Source: Clostridiales bacterium UBA1752 (GTDB lineage: Bacteria; Bacillota; Clostridia; Oscillospirales; CAG-382). Taken from it: DNA of 5,224 nt. The position numbers and the translations under genes are program-made. The notes under the pieces were generated by a model. That model worked only from the letters and a program-made list of their open reading frames with translations. It had not been told where the DNA came from and did no database searches. This document shows positions 1-5,224 of the stretch, in pieces; positions within the stretch are counted from its first letter, which is position 1; each line of letters begins with the position of its first letter. The stretch is from assembly GCA_002314835.1 (NCBI GenBank), contig DCHM01000002.1:4137-9360 (forward strand), in the 5' to 3' direction.

Positions 1-59
1 GGTGATTCGTCTGATACTTCGTCTGACGATTCTGCGTTTGATTCTTCGATCGGGTCTGA
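1..59 (-). repeat. Low-complexity Ser/Asp/Glu linker coding stretch
   Basis: Imperfect repetition of TCA-GAC-GAA type codons encodes residues 669-687, dominated by Ser, Asp and Glu with no hydrophobic run. In Gram-positive surface proteins, stretches like this commonly separate a catalytic domain from a C-terminal membrane or cell-wall anchor. The anchor itself would lie beyond the left edge. Confidence 0.65.
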
Positions 60-2063
60 TGTGACGTTGGCAAAGAGATATTCACTAATCCACTTGGTAT
101 AATATTCTTGACCCTTGCTCGAAAGATGTATGCCGTCTCCCTGTGCACATATAACGTTATATCCGACCTCGGTGGAGTATTCGTTAATAGGGATGCGTTC
201 GAGACTATATTCTGCCGCGAGCTTTTTTTGAACTTCGACGTACTTGTCCCAATTATCGTGTTGACCGTAGTCAATGCCGTATCCGCCTTTGACATAGTAT
301 CCGCTGTCGGTGCAGACGTAGTGAACGGTGACTAATATGACGCGCGCGTCGATAGTTTGACAGGCTTCGATAATAGTGCGGTAGTTCTTTTCGTAGTCTG
401 CGGTGCTGACAAGCGGATTGCCCGTAGTGAGGCTGACAGCCTGGTCATTCATACCGAAGTTTAAGATAACGATATCGGGGTCATAATCTATAACGTCTTT
501 TTGCAATCTCGAAACAGCGTTGAAGGTATTATCTCCGCCGACACCGCTATTGATGACTTGAGTGCCTATCTCACCCGTCAGCATGCCGACCCAACCCGTA
601 AATGCTGTTACACTATCGCCGAATGCAACTATGGTCTTGTCTCTGTAAGGCGAACTTGCGGCTTTTTGACTGTAAACGTAAAAGCTGTCAAAGCACGCCA
701 TTGACTCGGACTTTCCGTTGGCGGTGGCAGTTATACGGAAGGTGTAATTGTAACCTACTGTAAGTGAACTGCGATTGATGGTGTAGCTATTTGTGTTAAC
801 ATCTACGTTTTTGATAATAGCTTTGCCTTCGGTGCAGACCGACGAATCGTATAATGTAAAAGTATATCCGTCAGCATCGGCAACTGCGTCCCAAGATACG
901 GTAAACGTTTCTTTATCTTCTGTGACTGTTGCCTTTGGCGTTGCGAGCCTATCCGTGACGGTGGGGGTATAAGCCGTTTTACCGCTCGGGAGTTCTCCGA
1001 TGTAAACGTGGGCGTCGCTCGTAAAGGCCCTGTCATACCACTTGTCATTGCTGATTGTAGCAGTGTTGCTTGCGAGGTCAATGCCGGATAGGTAAGCTTT
1101 TGAACCTACCTTTAAAGCTTCGACAGTCGAAAAAGCGTAATCTGCTATCGAGTTGGTATAGTTAATACCGCCTGAGCTGCTGTAATTGTTGCCCGTATTG
1201 ACGAGCAAAACAAAACCGTTTGCGGGAATGACGGTGTTTTTTACGGCGTTACCGTTGCAACCGACGTTTTTGGATACGCAAACATAACACCCTTGGCTGT
1301 CATCCCAATCAAATGTTGCAGTCTTCCACCAGTTAAATGTATATCCTTTTGCATCAATGGTCACACCGGTGTTTTTGCGAGTAAGTAACGTGACTATTCC
1401 TTCGTCGTAAGAATGACCGATACGGTTTATCTTGACGTCATAAAATACGTCTTTTTCGCTCGCGGTTTTTGGATTGTACCAATCGTCTCCGTCGGGTTCT
1501 CCGACCTTGATGTATGATTCACTGACGTAATCAGCATCATACCAATATTTGCCGTTATTTCTAATAGTGACGTTGAGTAGATCCGTGCCGTAGAGATAAA
1601 CCTTAGTACCTATGGTAAGATTACCTGCATAATCGTTTGAGTTTTTGCCCCAAGTAGTGACGTAGCACGGACTGCCTTTATATGCCGCGTAGGCAGTCGG
1701 GTTTTGTTTGTATAGGCTCGGCCAGTCATTGCCCGTGTTAACACAGTAAACAAAACCGTTTTGCGGTATAACGGTATCCCCTTTACTGCTGTTCATAGCT
1801 TTATTAACACGCTTTACGACGTATGCATTTGCAGAGTCATCCCACTCAAATGTAATGACCGTCCACCAGTCAAAAGTACCTTTTACACCTAACGTAGTGC
1901 CGATATCAGACGTGTAAATGATGCCGACGCCTTCAAGTCCCGCGCTGTCGTTAATATGTGTAATGATGAGTTTTTTATCTGCACTGCCGTATGCCGCCGT
2001 GCCAAAAGAAAGCAAAGATGTAATGATAACAATTACTATTAATATAGCTATTATCTTTTTCAC
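1..2063 (-). CDS. Exported multidomain SGNH/GDSL hydrolase, 3' end truncated by the window
   Basis: Seen: reading leftward from GTG at 2063, 687 codons stay open to the window edge, so the C terminus is missing. Residues 1-26 form a signal peptide (two Lys, a long Ile/Val/Leu core, then GTAAYG) with no lipobox Cys. Residues 32-194 and 211-361 are two copies of one module. Residues 373-464 look like a fibronectin type III domain. Residues 476-667 are an SGNH hydrolase with GDS (nucleophile Ser484), Gly510 in GVGGDNT, GMND (Asn539) and DGIH (Asp643, His646). Residues 668-687 are Ser/Asp/Glu rich, like a wall-spanning linker. Family knowledge: such enzymes are esterases or acylhydrolases, often acting on acetylated carbohydrates; the substrate here is not deducible. 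The start is fixed because an in-frame TAA lies one codon upstream (2069-2067), and GAGGG precedes it by 7 nt. It overlaps the kinase stop by 4 nt, implying translational coupling. No close named homologue is recognised. Confidence 0.9.
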   Translation of the reverse strand, partial: MKKIIAILIVIVIITSLLSFGTAAYGSADKKLIITHINDSAGLEGVGIIYTSDIGTTLGVKGTFDWWTVITFEWDDSANAYVVKRVNKAMNSSKGDTVIPQNGFVYCVNTGNDWPSLYKQNPTAYAAYKGSPCYVTTWGKNSNDYAGNLTIGTKVYLYGTDLLNVTIRNNGKYWYDADYVSESYIKVGEPDGDDWYNPKTASEKDVFYDVKINRIGHSYDEGIVTLLTRKNTGVTIDAKGYTFNWWKTATFDWDDSQGCYVCVSKNVGCNGNAVKNTVIPANGFVLLVNTGNNYSSSGGINYTNSIADYAFSTVEALKVGSKAYLSGIDLASNTATISNDKWYDRAFTSDAHVYIGELPSGKTAYTPTVTDRLATPKATVTEDKETFTVSWDAVADADGYTFTLYDSSVCTEGKAIIKNVDVNTNSYTINRSSLTVGYNYTFRITATANGKSESMACFDSFYVYSQKAASSPYRDKTIVAFGDSVTAFTGWVGMLTGEIGTQVINSGVGGDNTFNAVSRLQKDVIDYDPDIVILNFGMNDQAVSLTTGNPLVSTADYEKNYRTIIEACQTIDARVILVTVHYVCTDSGYYVKGGYGIDYGQHDNWDKYVEVQKKLAAEYSLERIPINEYSTEVGYNVICAQGDGIHLSSKGQEYYTKWISEYLFANVTSDPIEESNAESSDEVSDES
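981..1433 (-). repeat. Second copy of the duplicated N-terminal module (residues 211-361)
   Basis: It is offset by 179 residues from the first copy over the N-terminal half: WW at 245-246, TFDWDDS just after, VIPANGFV at 278-285, VNTGN at 288-292 and WYD at 342-344. Indels accumulate between NTGN and the WYD motif, where copy 1 is longer. The two copies are clearly homologous but diverged. The longest obvious shared DNA is around the NGFV codons (about 1208-1222 and 1747-1763), so the duplication is old rather than a recent slippage or assembly artefact. Confidence 0.8.
1485..1970 (-). repeat. First copy of the duplicated N-terminal module (residues 32-193)
   Basis: This protein-level repeat is mature-protein sequence right after the signal peptide. 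Landmarks shared with the second copy are WW at 66-67 followed by TF-WDDS, VIP-x-NGFV at 98-105, VNTGN at 108-112, a G(T/S)K-Y-L-G turn, and WYD at 174-176. It is beta-rich by eye, with many aromatic residues. The segment IIYTSDIGTTLG (48-59) followed later by IPQNGFV resembles an N-terminal beta module that I recall from Firmicutes surface glycoside hydrolases and phosphodiester glycosidases. That resemblance is from memory and unverified. Confidence 0.8.
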
Positions 2064-3127
2064 CGTTTAACCCTCGCGTTTCCGTTCCAAATGCTGAAAA
2101 TTTGCTCTTCGTCTGAAGGTTGTGCATAGTCGGTGAGGAAAGTAACAGCCAAAGCACCCGATGCCCATGCAAAGTGGAGGCAGGTTTCGTAATCCCAACT
2201 CTTGATAATGCCGTATAACAGGCCGCCCATAAATCCGTCACCGCCGCCTATACGGTCGAGTACGGCGATTTCCCGCTGTTCGGCTTCATACCATTTGCCT
2301 TCTGCATATAAGAGAGCACCCCAAACGTGCTTTTCTGCGCTTAATACCTGTCTGAGCGACGTTGCGTAAACGCTGACGGATGGGTATGCGGCTCTGACTT
2401 TATCTATCATACTCTTAAAGGCGTCGATTTTGTTGTTTTGACCTCCTGCTTTTGGTCCTTCTATGCCAAGTGCTAACTGAAAGTCCTCTTCGTTGCCACC
2501 CAAAATGTCGGACAGAGAAGCAATCTCGGTGAATATCGCTCTTAGCTCGGCTTCGCGACCTTCCCAGAATGACGCGCGGTAATTGAGGTCAAACGAAACG
2601 AGCGTGCCCGACGCTTTGGCTTTGCGTGCAAGGTCGAGACAGAGCTTGCTCGTCTGCGGAGAAAGTGCGGCGATAAGTCCCGAAATATGTATTATGCCAA
2701 CGCCGTCTATATCAAAAATCTGTGTCAAATCAAAGTCGTCAGCAGACATAACTCTGCCGACTTCACCTGCGCGGTCGTTATGAACTCTCGGGCCTCTGTT
2801 GCCTGCGCCGCTGTCTGCAATATTAAATTGATGGCGATAGCCCCAAGGACCGCCTTGCTCTACCTCTTTGCCAACAAAGTCCATGCCTCTCGAGCGCAGA
2901 TTTTGCTTTATAAACTGAGAAATAGGCGAGCCTTTGACAAAGTCTGTCAACACGAGTACTTTTTGACCGAGGTAGCTCGGTATGCTGGCTACGTTTGTTT
3001 CGGCGCTTGTAGCCTGCATAAAAAACATGTCAGATGCGGCTACGGTCTGTCTGTCTGCAGGGGTGATGCGAACACCCATGCTCGTCGGTACCGCAAGAGC
3101 GTATTTGCAGTTGTGTTTAATCTCCAT
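2060..3127 (-). CDS. PfkB-family sugar kinase, 2-keto-3-deoxygluconate kinase-like
   Basis: A cytosolic ATP-dependent kinase of the ribokinase/PfkB fold, 355 residues, close to the usual length. Seen: the N-terminal substrate region around residues 38-54 (TSAETNVASIPSYLG) is a variant of the family's GGxxxNVA segment. HNDRAG (116-121) sits where KDG kinases have a YDRA motif. SFDLNYRASFWEG (178-190) and GNEEDF (211-216) are strongly KdgK-like. DRIGGGDGF (291-299) is the second PfkB signature, with anion hole GGGD and catalytic base Asp297. Known: KdgK phosphorylates 2-keto-3-deoxygluconate to KDPG in the Entner-Doudoroff and uronate pathways; relatives phosphorylate 5-keto-2-deoxygluconate, fructose or other sugar acids. 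The gnd neighbour, 8 nt upstream, supports a sugar-acid substrate. The stop overlaps the next gene's GTG. PfkB membership is certain; KDG specificity is an inference, since Gly298 and the SAET variant differ from the GGGDSF and GGA commonly seen. Confidence 0.93.
   Translation of the reverse strand: MEIKHNCKYALAVPTSMGVRITPADRQTVAASDMFFMQATSAETNVASIPSYLGQKVLVLTDFVKGSPISQFIKQNLRSRGMDFVGKEVEQGGPWGYRHQFNIADSGAGNRGPRVHNDRAGEVGRVMSADDFDLTQIFDIDGVGIIHISGLIAALSPQTSKLCLDLARKAKASGTLVSFDLNYRASFWEGREAELRAIFTEIASLSDILGGNEEDFQLALGIEGPKAGGQNNKIDAFKSMIDKVRAAYPSVSVYATSLRQVLSAEKHVWGALLYAEGKWYEAEQREIAVLDRIGGGDGFMGGLLYGIIKSWDYETCLHFAWASGALAVTFLTDYAQPSDEEQIFSIWNGNARVKR
2071..2075 (-). promoter_or_regulatory. Ribosome binding site that fixes the GTG start of the exported hydrolase
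   Basis: On the minus strand GAGGG lies 7 nt before GTG (2063-2061). The site is inside the last codons of the sugar kinase. An in-frame TAA at 2069-2067 rules out any longer start, and the next residues form the signal peptide, so GTG is the only sensible initiation codon. The arrangement suggests that ribosomes finishing the kinase help start this gene. Confidence 0.82.
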
Positions 3128-3131
3128 ATTT

Positions 3132-3137
3132 CACCTC
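3132..3137 (-). promoter_or_regulatory. Ribosome binding site of the sugar kinase, overlapping the gnd stop
   Basis: The minus strand reads TGAGGTGAAATATG: the gnd stop TGA (3138-3136) shares bases with GAGGTG, which sits 4 nt before ATG at 3127-3125 (6 nt counted from the GAGG core). This supports both the chosen kinase start and tight translational linkage to gnd. Confidence 0.8.
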
Positions 3138-4587
3138 AAACAGTATATTGAGACGAAGCGGTATCTCCGCCTTCGCCCGTCCAATTTGTGTGGAAGAACT
3201 GTCCTCTTTGTGCGTCTGTTCTCTCGTAGGTATGAGCGCCGAAATAGTCACGCTGTGCTTGCAATAGGTTGGCAGGCAGTCTGGAGCAACGCAGGCCGTC
3301 AAAGTATGACAGTGCCGCCGAGAATGTAGGCACCGGCAGACCCGCGGTAACTGCATTTGCCACTATTGTACGCCAAGCAGGTGTGAGAGAAATCATCTTT
3401 GCGCTGAAATACGGGTCGAGCAACAGATTCTCGAGATCGGGGTTATTGTCATAAGCGTCTTTGATTTTGCCGAGGAATGCACTACGAATAATGCATCCGC
3501 CTCTCCACATCAGTGCTATACCGCCGTAATTGAGATTCCAACCGTACGTTTTTGCGGCGGAACGCATCAGCGTGTAGCCCTGTGCATACGAAATAATCTT
3601 TGAAGCGAGCAGCGCACAGCGCAGGTTTTCTATTTCTGCTTTTTTGTCGCCGCTGAACTTGGCACTGACACCACCGAGTATTTTGCTTGCTTTGACGCGC
3701 TCGTCCTTCATTGCCGAAAGGCAACGTGAATAGACTGATTCGGTAATCAAAGTAAGGGGGACACCTTCGTCAAGCGCTGCGATACCCGTCCATTTACCCG
3801 TGCCCTTTTGACCTGCGGTATCGAGGATTTTTTCGACTATCGGAGTGCTGTCGGTATCCTTGTACGCTAGTATGTCGGCGGTTATCTGTATGAGATAACT
3901 GTCGAGCTCGCCTTTATTCCATTCGGCAAAAACGTCGTGCATCTCGTCACACGATAATCCTATATAGTCCTTCATATATTGGTAGGCTTCGCATATCAGC
4001 TGCATATCGCCGTATTCGATGCCGTTGTGAACCATCTTTACAAAGTGACCTGCGCCGTTTTCACCTACCCAGTCACAGCAGGGTGAGCCGTCTGCAGTTT
4101 TTGCACAAATAGAGGTGAAAATCGGTTTGACAATTTCCCATGCGGCAAAAGAACCGCCGGGCATCATGCTTGGACCCTTGAGTGCGCCTTCTTCACCACC
4201 GCTGACACCCGTGCCTATATACAGCAAGCCTTTGCTTTCGACGTATGCCGTCCTGCGTGCGGTATCGGGGAAATGGCTGTTGCCGCCGTCGATAATGACG
4301 TCGCCACTATCAAGCAACGGTATGAGCTGTTCTATCATTTCGTCAACAGCCGTGCCTGCTTTTATCATCATCATAACCTTGCGCGGCTTTGCGATGCTGT
4401 CAACCAGCTCTTTGAGCGAGTAAGTACCGACGATATTTTTGCCTTTTGCTCTGCCGCCAATAAACGCGTCAACCTTGCTCGTCGTGCGGTTATATACCGA
4501 AACGGTAAAGCCCTTGCTCTCCATATTCATAACCAAATTTTCGCCCATGACGGCAAGACCGATAAGACCTATATCACTTTTTTTCAT
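3136..4587 (-). CDS. gnd: 6-phosphogluconate dehydrogenase, decarboxylating (NADP type)
   Basis: Catalyses oxidative decarboxylation of 6-phosphogluconate to ribulose 5-phosphate, the last oxidative step of the pentose phosphate pathway, in the cytosol as a dimer. Seen: 483 residues, full length for the long bacterial/eukaryotic type. The Rossmann loop is GLIGLAVMG (7-15), and NRT (33-35) is the segment that reads the NADP 2'-phosphate. IDGGNSHFPDT spans 99-109, and GVSGGEEGA (127-135) holds the substrate-binding Ser129-Gly130-Gly131. HFVKMVHNGIEYGD (181-194) carries the catalytic Lys184 and Glu191, matching Lys183 and Glu190 of the sheep enzyme. KGTGKWT (261-267), Arg288, and the C-terminal Arg446 and His452 complete the phosphate and substrate contacts. 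No key residue is missing. The start ATG overlaps the end of the PHP gene by 14 nt, with GAGG 9 nt upstream, and the stop codon lies inside the ribosome binding site of the kinase. Such overlap argues for co-transcription. Confidence 0.98.
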   Translation of the reverse strand: MKKSDIGLIGLAVMGENLVMNMESKGFTVSVYNRTTSKVDAFIGGRAKGKNIVGTYSLKELVDSIAKPRKVMMMIKAGTAVDEMIEQLIPLLDSGDVIIDGGNSHFPDTARRTAYVESKGLLYIGTGVSGGEEGALKGPSMMPGGSFAAWEIVKPIFTSICAKTADGSPCCDWVGENGAGHFVKMVHNGIEYGDMQLICEAYQYMKDYIGLSCDEMHDVFAEWNKGELDSYLIQITADILAYKDTDSTPIVEKILDTAGQKGTGKWTGIAALDEGVPLTLITESVYSRCLSAMKDERVKASKILGGVSAKFSGDKKAEIENLRCALLASKIISYAQGYTLMRSAAKTYGWNLNYGGIALMWRGGCIIRSAFLGKIKDAYDNNPDLENLLLDPYFSAKMISLTPAWRTIVANAVTAGLPVPTFSAALSYFDGLRCSRLPANLLQAQRDYFGAHTYERTDAQRGQFFHTNWTGEGGDTASSQYTV

Positions 4588-5224
4588 AAAATTTTGCCTC
4601 TCTTACTTTTTTGATGTTTTCAAGTACTGAATAGGGGATAGACATATTGCCCTGACCTATGCCCATTTCGATATGTGGCTTCATCTTGGCATGATAATCC
4701 GTGCCACCCGAAATGGCGAGCCCGAGCTCTTTGGCTTTGGCTTGGAAATAATCTTGCATTTCGGGAGTATATTCGTTGTAATATCCTTCGATACCGTCGA
4801 GCCCGTGAGATTTGAGGTCTGTGAGAAACGACGTTAACTCCTCGTCACCAATACGAATCAAGTGAGGATGTGCGACAAAGCTAACGCCACCGAGCTCTGT
4901 TATAAGCTCGACTGCTTGATAGGGTGTCAAACTTTGAGTTCCGTCAAAAGCAGGCTTGCCGCAACCGAGATATTTTTCAAAGCCTTCCTTGACCGAAGCA
5001 ATCATGCCCTTGTCCATCATAGCTCTCGCGTAATGTGCTCTGCCTATCATACCGTCGGGTGCGAGCGCGAGAGCATCTTCGTAGGTTATATCAAATCCGA
5101 GCTGTTGCAATTTGATTGCGGTGTTACGCATGCGTATTTCGCGGCATTTCATAACTCCCTGCATGACGTCCTTAAATCTGGGGTTTTTGTGGTCGATATA
5201 GTAGCCGAGTATGTGCGTTTCGGT
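4574..5224 (-). CDS. PHP-domain phosphoesterase (YciV/TrpH, RNase AM-like), N terminus outside window
   Basis: Only the C-terminal 216 codons are present; the frame is open at the right edge, so the N-terminal metal-binding HxH of the PHP fold is not visible. Seen (window residues): ETHILGYYID at 2-11 is the conserved strand with a metal-ligand Glu and a nearby His. GRAHYARAM (61-69) is a family-specific His motif within the helical insertion. FVAHPHLIR (116-124) and SGGTDYHA (172-179, Asp176 and His178) carry further predicted metal ligands. Family knowledge: TrpH/YciV members use a three-metal centre to hydrolyse 3',5'-nucleotide bisphosphates and to remove nucleotides from the 5' end of short RNAs and rRNA precursors. 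Exact substrate here is inferred only. The stop TGA lies 14 nt inside gnd. The methionine at 5162-5164 is internal, because homologous sequence continues upstream of it. Confidence 0.92.
   Translation of the reverse strand, partial: TETHILGYYIDHKNPRFKDVMQGVMKCREIRMRNTAIKLQQLGFDITYEDALALAPDGMIGRAHYARAMMDKGMIASVKEGFEKYLGCGKPAFDGTQSLTPYQAVELITELGGVSFVAHPHLIRIGDEELTSFLTDLKSHGLDGIEGYYNEYTPEMQDYFQAKAKELGLAISGGTDYHAKMKPHIEMGIGQGNMSIPYSVLENIKKVREAKFYEKK
4597..4600 (-). promoter_or_regulatory. Ribosome binding site of gnd, inside the PHP coding region
   Basis: GAGG, within a longer purine stretch AGAGAGG, lies 9 nt before the gnd ATG (4587-4585) on the minus strand. It is embedded in the last codons of the PHP gene, which supports this ATG despite the 14-nt overlap. 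Confidence 0.75.

Noticed and set aside
803..1081. Minus-strand frame of 92 codons inside the exported protein gene
   Set aside because: The same strand in another frame encodes the second module and the fibronectin type III domain without a stop, so this is a shadow.
1201..1763. Near-identical DNA around AAACGGTTTTGTTT in two places as a mobile or regulatory repeat
   Set aside because: Both copies fall in phase at the NGFV codons of the duplicated protein module, so protein homology explains them.
1976..2063. Lipoprotein signal for the exported hydrolase
   Set aside because: The hydrophobic segment is followed by GTAAYGSADKK, with no cysteine at a lipobox position, so a standard signal peptidase I type signal is more likely.
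1975..2241. Minus-strand frame of 88 codons spanning the kinase-hydrolase junction
   Set aside because: It is out of frame with both well-supported genes. It contains no recognisable motif and is fully explained as an alternative frame.
3128..3135. Promoter or terminator in the gaps between genes
   Set aside because: The only true gap is 8 nt and is used by a ribosome binding site. The other two junctions are overlaps, leaving no room for a stem-loop terminator or a separate promoter outside coding sequence.
2687..3151. Plus-strand open frame of 154 codons antisense to the kinase
   Set aside because: The minus-strand kinase is conserved and intact across the same bases. The antisense product shows no recognisable domain and has no convincing ribosome binding site, so it is a shadow frame.
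4273..4614. Plus-strand open frame of 113 codons antisense to gnd
   Set aside because: It lies opposite the conserved Rossmann half of Gnd, and its translation has no family features. The other plus-strand frames at 2982-3329, 4115-4423, 3269-3454 and 108-704 are rejected for the same reason.

Overview
The window is almost entirely coding and holds a single minus-strand gene cluster, read from right to left: a PHP-domain phosphoesterase (5' end beyond the right edge), 6-phosphogluconate dehydrogenase (gnd), a PfkB-family sugar kinase of the 2-keto-3-deoxygluconate kinase type, and a large exported SGNH/GDSL hydrolase (3' end beyond the left edge). The junctions are a 14-nt overlap, an 8-nt gap and a 4-nt overlap (GTGA), and no promoter or terminator is evident between the genes. 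The four genes are therefore probably one transcript, whose promoter and terminator both lie outside the window.

The likely source is a Gram-positive, probably uncultured anaerobic Clostridia-type bacterium. This is an inference from four things: strong GAGG-type ribosome binding sites, moderate base composition, a Firmicutes-style exported protein with a Ser/Asp/Glu-rich C-terminal linker, and the Firmicutes flavour of the kinase and Gnd. UGA is used as a normal stop. No genus can be named from the sequence alone.

Region by region: 4574-5224 is the C-terminal 216 codons of a PHP phosphoesterase of the YciV/TrpH (RNase AM) type. 3136-4587 is a complete, apparently active NADP-type Gnd of 483 residues. 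2060-3127 is a complete 355-residue sugar kinase with an intact anion-hole/catalytic-base motif. 1-2063 is a GTG-started, stop-free reading frame of 687 codons that remains open at the left edge. It encodes a signal peptide, two tandem copies of a roughly 150-165-residue beta-rich module, a fibronectin type III domain, a complete SGNH hydrolase domain and the start of an acidic linker.

The first three products are cytosolic, and two act on sugar acids or their phosphates (pentose phosphate and probably Entner-Doudoroff-type steps). The fourth is exported and probably deacylates an extracellular, perhaps carbohydrate, substrate. A plausible but unproven reading is a link between surface release of acylated sugars or sugar acids and their intracellular phosphorylation and oxidation. 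The most noteworthy item is the exported protein, because of its duplicated N-terminal module and its translational coupling to a cytosolic kinase. I found no mobile element, CRISPR array, RNA gene or other clearly undescribed system.
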